Assembly: GCA_036417435.1 (NCBI GenBank)
Contig: CM070913.1
Span: 94,107,373 to 94,171,372 of the forward strand
DNA from: Inia geoffrensis
Lineage: Eukaryota; Chordata; Mammalia; Artiodactyla; Iniidae
Direction: 5' to 3'
Length of the DNA: 64,000 bases
Positions 1 through 12,354 of the stretch are shown in pieces; the first letter of the stretch is position 1; the number at the start of each line of letters is the position of its first letter. The notes under the pieces were generated by a model. It saw only the letters and a list, made by a program, of their open reading frames with translations, did no database searches and had not been told where the DNA came from. A program made the translations under genes and the position numbers.

Positions 1-430
1 CAACACTTTCGAGTTCATCTTGATTTTTCTGGTACCATTCTTTCCAACCTTCTAGAAAAAAAAAAAACAAAAAACACCATATATTTAAAATCATAACACA
101 AACCTAATATAGAACTAAAGGGCTTTAGAACTGCCGTGTGATGAGTGTTTTTCTTTTGGTCCAGGCCTCTGACACACTGGTTCAAAAGAAATACTGGTCA
201 AGTGCACACACATCACATAACCAAGCATGGGGGCAAGGGGAAGTGAATCAAACCAAAATAAGTCCCTTTACAGAAATGGGTAGCCGATTAGCAGTGATCA
301 AAAATGTTTTTCTAAAAATAGAAGTTTAAAAAATTTAGCCTGCACTTAGAAGCCAATGCCAACTATTTATGCCAATTTTATTATTGCAGGAGTTTACTCA
401 TAAAGTTAATTCACAGGATACAGAATAGCT
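1..430. other. Unassigned non-coding sequence
   Basis: I see no exon, open frame with family similarity, or recognisable repeat here apart from short A-rich runs. It lies on the 3' side of the ZNF26 KRAB exons, so it is probably ZNF26 intron. Confidence 0.4.
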
Positions 431-500
431 AGGTATGACATGTAGGTAGGTACAATGAGACGTTAAAAGAGAGACTGAGTGAGCCATAAGGAAAGTAAGG

Positions 501-650
501 CAAAAGCATTCCAAACAGAAGGAAGAACAAGTGCAAAGCTCCTGGGGAAGGAACCTGTGTGGCATGGTTAAGGAACAGAATAAAGGCCAGGACAGCTGAG
601 ACCCCCTGAGTGAATAGAGTGAAGGCAGGAACCAGATTAGGCAAGGCCCC
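501..650. repeat. 150-bp direct repeat, copy A
   Basis: This segment matches 1331-1480 over exactly 150 bases with no gaps and 9 differences that I counted (about 94% identity). Both copies lie in an old mammalian interspersed repeat whose text ('gcaaagctcctg', 'gaaggcaggaaccagatta') I recognise but cannot name. Similarity stops abruptly at both ends. Confidence 0.85.
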
Positions 651-1330
651 AGGAAAGAGTTTTCACCCAAAGGACTTTAATAAGAGGGGATCTCGATTTA
701 TCTTGTGCTTTTAAAAGATCAGTGGCCGTTACATAAAAACGAATAGGAAAAGGGCAGAGAGACAAATGAAGAGCCACTGCAGCACTCCAGGATGACAGGA
801 TGGGGCTGGCTGTCCTTCTGGAGCTGAGCAACGTGGACATACTTGGAGAGAGAACTAAGAAAGGTACTAATGGACTGGATGTGAGAACCCAGAGGAGGAG
901 AGGACTTAGTAACTTCTAGATTTGAGACTTGAGAAGCAGGTGGTGCTGCTCTTTGAAACTGAAAACACTGAGAAAGAGACATGTTCGGAGGAAAAACAAA
1001 GGACTCTGTTTTGGATCTTATTACATCTGAGATCATAGTTAAGTACCCAAATGGAGAAGCAGATAGGCAGTTAGACCTCAGTTCAGTGTGCTCAGTAAAA
1101 AGTAGGCATCAACAGCACATACAAGGTATTAAATGATGTTAGGGATAACATCTTCTAGGGAACACATGTTAATTAAAAGGGATGCCAAAACAGCCCTGGA
1201 GCAGACGACATTTAAGGTTGGAGAGGAGATGCAGAGAGAATGGGAAAGTCCGTTTGTGAGGCCCAAACAGTGTGAAGATGACAGTGATAGCAAGACAAGG
1301 GTTAAAGGAAAGGAACAGCAGCCGTCCAGA
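651..1330. other. Old repeat-derived, non-coding DNA
   Basis: This spacer between the two 150-bp copies has no supported gene. Parts read like further degraded pieces of the same old repeat, such as the wording around 740-960. The short open frames on either strand have no family similarity. Confidence 0.4.
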
Positions 1331-1480
1331 CAAAAGCATTCCAAACAGAAGGAACAGCAAGTGCAAAGCTCCTGAGGAGGGAACCTGCGTGGCATGGCTA
1401 AGAAACAGAACAAAGGCCAGGACAGCTGAGACCCCCTGAGTGAACAGAGTGAAGGCAGGAACCAGATTAGGCAAGGCCCC
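1331..1480. repeat. 150-bp direct repeat, copy B
   Basis: Partner of 501-650. It has the same length and sharp boundaries, and the flanks on either side are unrelated between the copies. Confidence 0.85.
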
Positions 1481-1975
1481 GTACACACTGTCTGTCAGCA
1501 CCCGTCAGACACATAGCCTCAGTCACCCCCGTACACGACTGCTGCGCTGGGGGCCTCAGTAGCTGTCCTGCTTTCTCAGGACTGCTTGCTAAACACTTTT
1601 CTCCCCAAAGTGGGGGGAAACCGGAGGAAGAAGAGCAATTTTAGAAGTGCCTTCCCATTTCTGCCGCTGAGACTGCAGAGTGGGAAAGCCCAGGGACACT
1701 CTCCTGTAAGCGTATAAAGCTGGGACCAGAGAGCACGAGGAAGGGAGAAGGAGGATGGCGATTCTGCTGTTACAACACTGGGAGGAAAAAAGCTTTGATT
1801 TTCAGGACAGAAGAGCCTTTCCACAGTTACAATATAGAAGAAAAGCCCAAACTTGGACAACTCAAAAGGGAAGAGTAAGCGGGGTCAGGGAAATAAAAGC
1901 AGGGTGATAAAAACCACCTAAGATACAGGTGAGACTAGGCTAGGTTTCAGAATTCTTTTAAGAAAAGAGCCCAAG

Positions 1976-2101
1976 GGACTTCCCTGGCAGTCCAGTGGTT
2001 AAGAATCTGCATGTACACTGCAGGGAGCATGGGTTCCATCTCTGGTCGGGGAACTAAGATCCCATGTGCTGCGTGGTGTGGCCAAAAAAAGAAAAAGAAA
2101 A
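1976..2101 (+). mobile_element. CHR-type tRNA-derived SINE (short form)
   Basis: The element opens with 'acttccctggcagtccagtgg'-like text, contains the tRNA-like B-box region, and ends 'gtggccaaaaaaag'. This is the short cetartiodactyl CHR SINE form with a simple A-rich tail. Confidence 0.85.
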
Positions 2102-2507
2102 GTGCCCAAGAAAGTAACAGTTGTAATTTCCAAGTGACTGGTGTGAGAAGAGAGAAGGAAGCAATGAAATCTCCTAGGACAGTCAAGGGGAGAGAATGAA
2201 ATGAAAAACTATGGGTAAAGTCAAGGGACTTAACTGCAGAGGCAAGAGAGAAAACAAGGCCCATGACTACGGGAAGGAAGGCAGAGAAAAAAAGGTGCCA
2301 GAAGGAAGGAAACTAACCCAGAAAGCAACCTCTTGGAGCCACGGGAGGAAACCGAGGGCCCCTTCCTTACCTGAGGACTCGCGGGCTCATCCCAAGTCCA
2401 CCCGGTGGTTCAAGGACTTCTGAGAACAGTTCGCGCACACAACACTCCCTGAGTGCCAGCCCCGGTTCACTCCAGACCTCCCCTCTCCATGGTTTCTGCT
2501 CACCCAC
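2102..2507. other. ZNF26 intronic sequence, nothing recognised
   Basis: This is purine-rich sequence with no family similarity. It lies just 3' of the ZNF26 KRAB-B exon, so it is intron leading towards the zinc-finger exon, which is outside the window. Confidence 0.45.
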
Positions 2508-2603
2508 CTGGACAGCTCTGACGGGAAACTTCCGCGTTTATTATCCATGGCTCTTCTCCTTGCTCCAACTTGAAGACTAAATCAGGTTTGGTACCATGAT
2601 ACC
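2508..2603 (-). CDS. ZNF26: ZNF26 KRAB-B box exon (partial gene)
   Basis: This 96-bp exon is read on the minus strand between an acceptor ending 'ttaacag' and a donor 'GTGGGTG'. It starts in the phase left by the KRAB-A exon and encodes G-YHGTKPDLVFKLEQGEEPW followed by IINAEVSRQSCP. That is a typical KRAB-B box and closely matches human ZNF26 as I remember it. The B box strengthens repression by the A box. The length equals the usual B-box exon. It is too short and too spliced to appear as a long open frame. The finger exon should follow further to the left, outside this window. Confidence 0.9.
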
Positions 2604-2840
2604 CTGTTAACGGAAAATCACAAAGGATGTAGGCCAAACTGCTGGGGACTAGAAAAGGAAGCTAGGAGCTAGGAAAGGAAGCAGCGCGTTTGCACTTGCG
2701 GAAAGATTACAATGAGGGGGTGAAGATAGAAAAGGGACTAAGAATGTATGACCTCCAGAGCTCAAGTCCATAATCATTAATTACTTCAGAGGCCCCGGGA
2801 TAGAACAACAAAAGAAAAAGCAGTGGCAACTTATGACTCA

Positions 2841-3440
<600 letters not shown>

Positions 3441-3454
3441 AAGAAAACATGCCA

Positions 3455-3812
3455 GGGGCTTCCCTGGTGGCACCGTGGTTAAGAATCTGCCTGCCAATGC
3501 AGGGGACACGGGTTTGAGCCCTGGTCCGGGAAGATCCCACATGCTGCGGAGCAGCTAAGCCCGTGCACCACAACAACCGAACCTGCACCCTAGAGCCCAC
3601 AACTACTGAGCCCGCATGCCACAACTACTGAAGCCTGTGCACTCTAGGGCCCGCGTGCTGCAACTACTGAGCCCACGTGCCACAACTACTGAAGCCGCTC
3701 TCCTAGAGCCCGTGCTCTGCAATGAGAGAAGCCACCACAATGAAAAGCCTGTGCACCGCAACGAAGACCCAACGCAGCCACAAATAAAATTTTTAAAAAA
3801 AGAAAGAAAGAA
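3455..3812 (+). mobile_element. Full-length CHR-type SINE with target-site duplication
   Basis: Long CHR SINE with the 'cacaactactga' body and an A-rich tail with 'agaaag' repeats. It is flanked by a 14-bp duplication, aagaaaacatgcca at 3441-3454 and aagaaaacgtgcca at 3813-3826, with one mismatch. It sits in ZNF26 intron 1 in the antisense direction to the gene. Confidence 0.9.
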
Positions 3813-4129
3813 AAGAAAACGTGCCAAATAGGTGACTTCCCAGGCTTCTTCCAAGAAAACAAGGGGTCCACGACCGAGTCAACCAGGGGATACCCAGCAC
3901 AGACTGTGAACCTAAGGCTCAGGTCACAGAGCCACAGGCCACAAGCCAGTGCGTGGGGGCCTGCTCCCCGCGATGCGTGGGTCCTACCAGGCGGCCCTGC
4001 GGCAGTGTCAGCCGTGCGGCCTGCACGCCTGGTGCTTGATGCCTCTGAGAACTACCCAGTGTGCTCACAATAAATTCCTCTCACAGGACCAAAAGATAGC
4101 AGCAAGCCACAGACCCTCAGGGGATCATT

Positions 4130-4640
4130 CAATAAGCACTTATTAGGTACCAACCGCGGACACAGTCCCTGTTCTCAGTGAGTTTCCATTCCTGCAGGGG
4201 AGATACCAGTAAACACACAGCCACCTAGCACGCAGGTGGTAACAGTGCTCTGACAGGCCTCCAGCAGCTTCATGGGAGAGAGGCGGGGAGGAAGACACAG
4301 GCGCTATCTCAGATGGGTGATCAGGAGCCCCCTGCTGAGGCGACATTTGGGCAGAAACACAAGCAGTGTAAGAACGAGCTCTGAGATTTCTTTGGGAAGA
4401 GCCTTCCACGCAGCATGAAAACAAAGGCACAGGCCTGCAGGGCTCGAGGACGTGGTAAGGACTTGGATTTCATTCCACAGGAGAAGAAGCCCCTGGAAGG
4501 CCTTGGACAGGGTGGTGCGCTCTGACCCCCACCTGAGACCATTCTGACTGCCACGGAGAGAGGAGGGGTCCTAGTTCCAGTGAAAGATGAAGGTCCCTGG
4601 GGCTGGAGTAAGAGCACTGGGGTAAGGAGCCGTGGTTGGG
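4130..4640 (+). repeat. Old mammalian interspersed repeat, family not assigned
   Basis: Reads as a diverged copy of a widely dispersed mammalian repeat: 'aataagcacttattaggtacc' at the start, then the 'ggacttggatttcattcc' and 'cccctggaaggccttgg' signatures. It appears to be the same family as the duplicated segment at 501-650. I do not trust my memory for its formal name. Confidence 0.5.
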
Positions 4641-5511
4641 TCCCAGGCATCCAGTGAAGCCAGAGGCGGAGACGCCCCGGTGGAGACGACAGCGCAGAGA
4701 GAGAGAGAGAAGGACGTCGAGGAGAAGGCAAGGATCCTGGCCGAGCAAACGGAAGACACTGCCCTCTACAGGTTGGGAAGCCTGCATGACGAGAAAGGGA
4801 GGGATGGGGGCTGAAGGCAAGGAAGCAGCAGCCCGAGGAGCCCTGACTGACGCCCTAACAGGCTCCTCCCCAAGAGCGCTGCCTGCAGCGAGGGGGACCC
4901 CGGGGAAGACCCAGTGAGTGCAACTCTAGGGGAGCCTCAGAGGCCAGTGGAAATACAGGGTAGAGCCCTGTCACAGGCTCCAAGCGATCCCCGTCGTGCT
5001 GGGGACTGACGGCCAGATGACAGGAGCTTCCCATCCCAACCCACGAGGAGCTCCCACAGGGATGAAAAGTGAAGTGGGAGCAAAGGGAAGAGCCTCCCAT
5101 CTCCCACAGCCTGAGTTGGGGAAGAAGAGGGGCTGGAGTGTAGCCTGGACTTTCCAACGCCTGGAAGTTAACTGATATTCAAATACTTGGCTCTCGCCAA
5201 GATGACTGCCAGGGCCAGGGAGGGACAGCTGACAGGGCACGTCTGAGGTCGTGATGGAGAAAAATGAAGCCATGACATCAAGCCCAGGGCATTCATGCAG
5301 CGGCGAGGAGAAACAGGAAGCAAGGCCTGAGGCAGATGCCACAAGAGCAAACGCAGACCAAAGGGACAGGATGGAAGAAAAAAGGGGTAGAGCAGAGAGT
5401 GTATTTTATTTTAAACCTTTTGCTGTTTTTAAGCTTGATAAGAATAAAAACAAAATACAAAGGAAATACTACAAAAAAATTTAATTGTGCAAGCATAATC
5501 AAGAAATGAGG
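4641..5511. other. ZNF26 intron 1, nothing recognised
   Basis: GC-moderate sequence with a short GAGA run near 4700. Several open frames of 60-136 codons overlap on both strands, but none has family similarity or splice support. Confidence 0.45.
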
Positions 5512-6150
5512 AGACTTCCCTGGTGGTCCAGTGGTAAAGAATTCGCCTTCCAATAAAGGGGAAGCGGGTTCGATCCCTGATCGGGAAACTAAGGTCCCAC
5601 ATGCTGTGGGGCAATTAAGCCCGAGCTCCGCAACTACAGAGCCCGCGTGCCCTGGAGCCCTCGCACCACAACTAGAGAGAAGCCTGGGGCTTCCCTGCTG
5701 GCACAGTGGTTAAGAATCCGCCTGCCAATGCAGGGGATATGGGTTCGAGCCCTGGTTGGGGAAGATCCCACATGCCACGGAGCAACGAAGCCCGTGTGCC
5801 ACACCTGCTGAGCCTGCACTCTAGAGGCTGTGAGCCACAACTACTGAGCCCGTGTGCCACAACTACTGAAGCCCGTGTGCCTAGAGCCTGTGCTCTGCAA
5901 TGAGAAGCCACCTCAATGAGAAGCCCACGCACTGCAATGAAGAGTAGTCCCTGCTCCCCACAACTAGAGAAAAACCCTTGTGCAGCAATGAAGACCCAAT
6001 GCAGCCAAAAATGAATAAATAAAATTAAAAAAAAAAAAAGAGAAGCCCGCGTGCCACAAGGAATAGCCCGCCCCACAATGAAAGATGCCGCAGTTAAGAC
6101 CCGAAGCAGCCAAAAAAATAAAGAAAATAAATTTTTAAAAAAGAAAAGAA
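5512..6150 (+). mobile_element. CHR SINE interrupted by a second CHR SINE
   Basis: The outer copy runs 5512-5684 and resumes at about 6039-6150. The inner full copy is 5685-6038. The inner insertion is bounded by agagaagcc at 5676-5684 and again at 6039-6047, and the outer element's text continues in register after it. Both copies point in the plus direction. Confidence 0.88.
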
Positions 6151-6179
6151 AGAATGACCAAGACAGAGTGCATAACTCT

Positions 6180-7640
6180 TAGAAAAGGGATTTTAAATTT
6201 CATAAACGATCACTATACACAAGCAGTTCTGCTATAACGTGATGTTACAAAAAAAAAAAAAATCACCACTATGCAAAGTCTCCGGTTTATGGGAAGAGCA
6301 GGATTGGGGTGTGACACCTTTGTAGCACACATGAAAAAAGAAAATCAGGAACCTTAATAAAAACAGTAGCATTTTTATACATGTTTGATTTGAGAAATAC
6401 TACCATAAATATGGCACTGTACCTTGAAAAACGCCTGACATTTGGGTGTTGGAAGGGCCGTAGGTTAGTATAAAGTGGTGAAAAGAGGCTTACCTGAAAT
6501 CAGTCAGAAAGCTCACATTGTTCCCTAAGATATCAATCATGTTGAAACAAATGTACATCCTTAAAGCAAACATGAGAGCAGAACTGACTGTATTTACAAA
6601 TTTCTTCCAATAAATTTGAAAACTTAGAAAAAATTGAAAATTTCCTAGGAAAATAAAAGTAACCAAAATTTGCCCAGAAAGAATTAGGAAGACCAGACTG
6701 ACTAGCCCATGGTGATAAAATAAACTGAAACAGTAATCAAAGGTATACCCTCTCCATAAAGACAACAGTCCGACACTATCTTGAAAAGTAAGTTCTATCA
6801 GCATCCAAGGAACTGAAAATTTCTCCCATATCTAATCTGATGTAGAGCCAGGAAATGATGGGAAACCCATCACACAAAACCTGTATAACCCTACAGAGCA
6901 GGCAAGGACAGCACAAACTGTAGTCCCATCTCATTTATTAAAAATACCTAGATAAAGACATTAATAGAGTAAAACAAATCCTGTACATATATACATAGCA
7001 AACTATGAATGAAGTTTATCCAGAAACTTAAAGGACAGTCCAAACTTTAAAAAAACAAAACACAACCGTATCAAAGAAATAAGTAACTTTAGTACATTAA
7101 TGGAGAACAGACAATCATCTCAATAAATGAAACAAAGTACTATGAGGAAATTTAATGCTTTTAAAAATCGGAATTCAGTTTGTTACAGGTAAAAGTAATT
7201 TCCCTAAGCCTATAAGAAATATCATACTTTGTGTGAAACTAAAATCAGGAACAAGACACGGACGCTCACATCAACTCTGCTAGTCAGCACTGTCCCAGAG
7301 GACCCAGCACAGCAGGAACAAAGCAAAAGGCCAGTGATAAACACTAAGCAAGGAGAAGAAACTACTGTCATTATTTACAAACATCTGATTTTCTGACTAA
7401 AAAACCTAACAGAAACAGCTGGCATAACATGAGAACCGGTAAGAAACATCAGCAGGGTGGCAGTTAAAAAAAAAAAAATCACTATGTAACAGCTCTTTGA
7501 TACATCAACAGTAACCAACTTGAAAATGTAATAAGGACCACAACAAATCTAGAAGGTACTCAGGAATAAAGCTTAAAAATAGAGAAAAACTTAACGAAAA
7601 ATACACATGTGATAAAATACATAAATGCAGAGGCAAGTAA
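6180..7640 (+). mobile_element. Degraded old L1 (ORF2-derived)
   Basis: Stop-ridden, AT-rich sequence with recognisable L1 ORF2 wording on the plus strand, for example 'acaatcatctcaataaatg' near 7110 and 'aaatcaggaacaagacacgg' near 7243. The first few hundred bases are too decayed to assign firmly. Confidence 0.55.
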
Positions 7641-8210
7641 AACACAATAGCCCAGATGTGAAAGCAACGTAAGTGTCCAGTGATAGATGAATAGATACAG
7701 AAGATGTGCCACACACACATACACACACACACACATACACACGAACATTACTCAGCCATTAAAAAAAAAACCAAAATCTTGCCATCTGTGACAACATGGA
7801 TGGAACTAGAGGGTATTATGCTAAGTGAAATAAATCAGACAGAAATACAAATACCATATGACCTCACTTATATGTGGAATCTAAAAAATTAAATGAACAA
7901 ATAAAACAAAAACAGACTCATAGACACAGAGAGCAAAAAGGTGGTTGCCAGAGGTAGAAGGGTGGGTGAAATAGGTAAAGGGGATTAAGAGGTACAAACC
8001 TTCATTTATAAAATAAATTAGCCACGGGGATGTAGCATAAGGAATATGGTCAATAATGCTGTAATAACTTTGTACTGGGACGATTACCAGCCTTGGGGCA
8101 GTGATCATTTCATAATGTATGTAAATGTCAAATCACTATATAGTACAACTGAAGCTACCATAATATTGTATATCAACTAAATTTCAAACATTTTTATATT
8201 TTTTTAAAAA
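7640..8210 (+). mobile_element. L1 3' end, sense
   Basis: Carries the conserved end of L1 ORF2 (codons around 7745-7850 read HYSAIKKKTKILPS, then TTWMELEGIMLSEINQTE), followed by a 3' UTR ending in an A-rich tail near 8210. An (AC)n tract at 7710-7743 interrupts it. Confidence 0.8.
7710..7743. repeat. (AC)n microsatellite
   Basis: Nearly pure AC dinucleotide tract with two T interruptions, located inside the L1 3' end. Confidence 0.95.
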
Positions 8211-8224
8211 AGAAAAAAAAACAG

Positions 8225-8600
8225 AGGCCTGAGTAATCGAGTAACATTTATGATATGTAGACTCAATGTGGTATAAAGATATTAATTTTCAACAAATTAA
8301 TTCATAAATTCAATGAATTCTCAATCAAAATGCTAAGAAGATATTTCTTTTCTAACACCTATTCACAATAAATAAAATCATACGTTTGGACTACCGCTGC
8401 TACAACTAAAAAATTAATGGTAAATTACAATCCTCGTGAACATCAGAGACCCACGGAAGCAAGGAGGACTAAATGAACCAAATTTCAGAGAGAGGAGAGC
8501 TCTTCCCAGGTGAGCTAAGAGCTGGCTGGTTGTTTACTTCGCCAAGGGCATTTGTCCAGCCTGAGAACAGGTGGGACGGGTCAGCTGAGACAGAGGGTGA
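8225..8600 (+). mobile_element. Old L1 fragment, sense
   Basis: Wording such as 'aatgaattctcaatcaaaatg' is typical of L1 ORF2 3' regions. It probably continues the degraded L1 seen before 7640, with the younger L1 tail inserted between them. Confidence 0.45.
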
Positions 8601-9139
8601 CACCAGGAGAAAGAGAAACCAGTGGAGCCTTTGATGTCCCCCTGGACAGCAGGCTGTCCCCCTGGGGCATTTGCTGAGTGCGGTCAGTGCAGGAACTGGG
8701 CGGGAATGGCAGACTGACTCTCCCATAGTCTCAAGGCACTTAGGACACAAAGTACTGCGAGGGAGAGGCCTGCGATCGGCACACCCCGCTGAAAATACAG
8801 GTGAACCGAGTCCAACTAAAGCAGCACCCCAGCCCCAAACCAGCTCAATGTCTGTTTAGATGAGGTGATCAGTCACTCCCCAACTGCACAACAGAGGAGA
8901 GGGGAAAGAGGCTCTGGTAGAAAGTAACATTGAACTTCAGTCTCTGTGGCTGTTCCCTTTATACCAATTCATGTACAAACACACACACACAAGTAAAGAG
9001 AGACAGAGCTAATCTGGGGAATCTGGGTGAAGGGTTTTTTTTTTTTTTTTAATACAATACAGATTATTTTATACTATTCTTGTAACTTCTCTAGTTTTGA
9101 TATTATTTCAAAATAAAACATAAAATGTAATAAACTCTA
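8601..9139. other. ZNF26 intron 1, no gene seen
   Basis: Mixed sequence with a short (CA)n near 8980 and a T-run at 9038-9051. No exon or named repeat is supported. Confidence 0.4.
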
Positions 9140-9560
9140 GGGCTTTCCAGATGATCCTTTGCCTACTGAAAGGGCCCTACACAATCTGGCCTTGCTCTCG
9201 CACACTCCCTCCCCATTCCTGCCACACGCCTTCTTTCCACTAGACAGGCACCTGCTGGTTCTCACCTTAAGGCCACTGACTTAGCTGCTTCCTGTTCTGT
9301 GCCCCCACCCTCCCATGATCATCCAGCTGTCATTCAGATTCTGCTTAAATGCTGCCTCAAGACAACGTTGCTAGTCTGAAGTAGCCACCCAGGCTCTCAG
9401 TGCATGAGCATTCACAACTTTGTTCATGATGTTCCCCTGGTATGTCTTACCATCTCCCATACCCTCCACGGGGTCATGGGCCCTGTCAGTCTTGTTCACC
9501 CCTGCATGCCCTAGAAAATTACCTGGCATAATAGTCAATAAAGGCTTGCTAAACACGTAC
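9140..9560 (+). mobile_element. L2 LINE fragment
   Basis: Text such as 'ggccctacacaatctggcc' and the ending 'agtcaataaaggcttgctaaac' match the 3' part of the ancient mammalian L2 element. Confidence 0.6.
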
Positions 9561-9616
9561 ACTCAAAAACAAGGAAATACTGTCTACATTTGTTCAAGTC
9601 TTTTAGGTCCTAAGAG

Positions 9617-9800
9617 GCAATAAGAGTGCAGGCTCTGAAGACACTCTGCATGGGTCTGAATCTCAGCTCTGCCACCCTCGTGTCCTTGTTTCCCTTACTA
9701 GTTTGGGACCTGGCAGGCTCCCCAGTTTCCTCAGCTGTAAAATGGGCACATACTTGCCTCACAGGGCCGTGAGGTGTTAATGACATCACACACACAAAGT
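9617..9800 (+). mobile_element. MIR SINE
   Basis: Contains the MIR core: 'gggtctgaatctcagctctgcc', then the 'ctcagctgtaaaatggg' region and the 'ctcacagggccgtgaggtg' end. Confidence 0.75.
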
Positions 9801-11219
9801 GGCTAGGCCAAGAGTGGTGCCTATTAATATTATTGAACAGTTGTGAAGTCTTCTTTTTTTCAGGTCCTGTACCCTTATGGTCACTTATTTTATCTTTTCC
9901 AATTGCTATTGCAAATACGTTTTCTCTCATTGTACTCTCTGTATAGTTATTGTTTAAAAGCAAAAAGTTCATTGCTTTTGAGGTTAACTGTAACCCTCCG
10001 GCCGCCTCGGTGAAACCCCTTCTCCCCTGACACCCAAACTCTTCCTGTCACACTTGATCACCTAAAAAAGTGTCTATACTATTACTAATCGCTTCTCTAC
10101 ATCCTGCTGCCCACAGCTGCATGCAATCCCTTCGCCTCTCAGGAACTGACCACCTGCACCACCCCCGACATTCTCTCTGCTCTGGAAAAGCTGCTTAAGA
10201 CCCACACATTCTGAAGTCCAGGCGGCACCTTTCGGCCTCATGAAATACTTCTGAGGCATTTCGTATCATGGTTTCTAGGAAGCTCTCTTTTCTCAAATTT
10301 GCAGCGGAAGAAACCACTCTCCAAATTTTCCGTCACCTCCCTTGCACCCCAGCCCTTCGGCACCGCCGTCCTGGTTGCCCCGAGTCCTCTACTGTTCCCT
10401 CCTGGGGCTCTACTCGTCGTATCCTGAGCTCCCCCGAACACAGGCGCCTTTTATCTGTACATGTTAGTTGAAAACCCCTACCCAAGCCTACAGACCCGAT
10501 GACAGGCGCTGCGCTTCGAACACCTACAAGCCCGCTCGGCCCCTGGATACCTCTTCCAGCAGTGTTCTCAAGGTCGGAAACACGAGCCGCGCGCCAACGG
10601 CTCCGAGGAAGTTCACCTTCGCCGGGAAGCCCGCTCTGGCTCACCGCCCAACCACCCGCCCGGCCCGGCCGGTCCACTGGCCCTCTCTCCTCGCGACGCG
10701 GCTCCTTCCGGCTCTGAGCCCTCGAACCCGCCCGCCACCCTGCCCAGTGACCACCGTCCGCAAGAGACCGCAGCTCCTCGAAAGCAAGAAACGTACGTAA
10801 TTCCTTCGCACTGCCAGCGCCAGTCTCAGCGTCCAGCACACAAAGACACTCGGTGTATGCGCATCTCAACAAGTGAATGCACAAAGAGGAGGTTAATTTC
10901 CCTGATGGGGCCCGAAAGGGCTGGACACGAAGACAACTCCGTACTTGTGTGTGAGAAACCTGAAACGACAGAGGCTCACTTTCTTCACGAGGACCCTCGC
11001 TGCCCTCAGAATTCAGGGGCCGCTGCAGACCATAAAACAGGGTACCTGCCGAAGGACAGGGCACCGGACACAAAATGTCCGAAGACGAGGAACATTCCTG
11101 GAGACCCAGGCGGACGGCGGCGAACATGCGTGTTCAGGCCCTGGCGTGGCCGTCACGGGATGAACACGGCCACGCTCACGGCCCAGTCAGCTTGCGCAAG
11201 GGAGAAAGTCCCGACTCAC

Positions 11220-11252
11220 CCAACACGAAGCTGTCCGGGACCTGCTGGCCAT
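11220..11252 (-). CDS. ZNF26: ZNF26 first coding exon
   Basis: On the minus strand, ATG at 11,252-11,250 opens MASRSRTASCW and ends at a donor GTGAGT (from 11,219). The join is phase 0 to the KRAB-A exon, giving ...RTASCW-GLSSFKD. This matches the start of human ZNF26 as I remember it. Context around the ATG is good (G at -3 and G at +4). The 11-codon exon lies in a CpG island and would be missed by simple frame finding. The 5' UTR presumably continues up to about 11.7 kb. Confidence 0.9.
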
Positions 11253-11684
11253 CCCGCGCTGTTTCGTGCAGGGTCTCCCGGCTGCTCCCACCCCGCCCAC
11301 CCAGCAGGGGCTTCGCGCCCCACGGAGGGAGGGTCCGCGGGCACCAGGCACCTGCCCGTCGGGGCTGAGTCCCTCGCAGGGACGCGGCCTCCGGGCCCGG
11401 GCGGAGGGAACCGGGGCGATGAGTTTGTACCGTTCCGCAGCCGTGAGGCGGGAGGGACCGAGGCCGGGCTGGCCGCCTCCACGCCCGGATCGACCGTGGG
11501 GGTTCAGGCGGCCAAGAGCCTGGTGCGCACAGGACGTTCCGGGCCAGGGTACCTTCGCGTCTCCGCCAGCTCCGCGGCCAAGGAAACAGAACGTCCCCGG
11601 CCCGCCTCCGTGCACAGTCGCCCCGCAGGCTGCAGCCCGCTAGGCGCGTACCCCGCTGAGGCGGGGGTGCGGCGCACGCGGAAG

Positions 11685-11692
11685 TACGTCAC
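11685..11692. promoter_or_regulatory. CRE/ATF-like site TACGTCAC
   Basis: TACGTCAC lies in the ZNF26 CpG island, about 430 bp upstream of the start codon. It resembles the CREB/ATF core TGACGTCA on its second half. Function is inferred from position only. Confidence 0.45.
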
Positions 11693-11716
11693 GCGACCAG
11701 GAGCGGCCGGCAGAAA

Positions 11717-11735
11717 ACGACATCTCCCAGAACAC
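11717..11735 (+). promoter_or_regulatory. ZNF143/STAF-like site
   Basis: ACGACATCTCCCAGAACAC resembles the ACTACA-TTCCCAG motif bound by ZNF143 and related factors near transcription start sites. It sits in the ZNF26 promoter island. Confidence 0.6.
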
Positions 11736-12354
11736 TCTGCGGAGGAGGTGGAGGGCCTGGGGAGAGCGGCGGAGGCTGACGGGAAAGGCGGGCTGGCTGG
11801 CTTTGCAAGCGCCAGGTGTTCCCCACTGCCAGCGCCGGCCCGGGCAGAGTCCCTCTCCGTGCAGGGGCTGGCGCTCGGGTCTGGACGCCACACCGGGTAG
11901 AGTTCCGACCGGGCAGAGCGGAGAAGAGCACCGTGTGAGGCTGCAAGCTGCAGTGCACAGGGTTATAAAACAGTTGTGAGTATCAGTGCCCCAAATAATA
12001 GTTACCAACTTCATAACGGTAGATGAAAAGAGAAATAGAAGTACATCACTAATGGGAGACATGAACATGCCAACTCTCCGTCCCAGACAGAGCAAACAGA
12101 GCCGTCTTTAAAAAAACGCACAACCTAAACGTTGAGATTTATGTTTTATTTTATGGCCAAAACTGAGGACTTAAGCTTGGGACACAGCATCTTAGCTCTG
12201 AGGGGCTGCTCCAAAGAGGCAAATGGGGAAGCCAGGATATTATAGGAGTTTTTGCAACAAAGAGCAGGTAGTCGGAACATCAAAATATTACTGTTGATTA
12301 AAGAAAACCACACATCTCAAGTTAAGGAATTTAGGGCTTTTTCTTGTTGTTGTT

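Larger units (their letters stand above)
10320..11940 (-). promoter_or_regulatory. ZNF26: CpG island promoter of ZNF26
   Basis: A sharp rise in G+C and in CpG density covers the ZNF26 start codon exon. By eye the island runs from about 10,320 to 11,940. It contains a CRE-like site (11,685-11,692) and a ZNF143/STAF-like site (11,717-11,735) upstream of the ATG on the minus strand, so transcription probably starts near or below 11.7 kb. No second gene reading right from this island is visible. The long open frames here, including one of 347 codons on the plus strand, result from the lack of stop codons in GC-rich DNA. Confidence 0.85.

Noticed and set aside
1..2400. Search for the ZNF26 zinc-finger exon on the minus strand
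   Set aside because: No C2H2 pattern or TGEKP linker is present; the exon must lie beyond the left edge.
10857..11900. 347-codon open frame on the plus strand in a CpG island, with overlapping frames of 88-264 codons on both strands
   Set aside because: GC-rich DNA has few stop codons; frames overlap on both strands, composition is R/P/G-rich, and no domain is recognisable. Only the 33-bp ZNF26 exon is supported.
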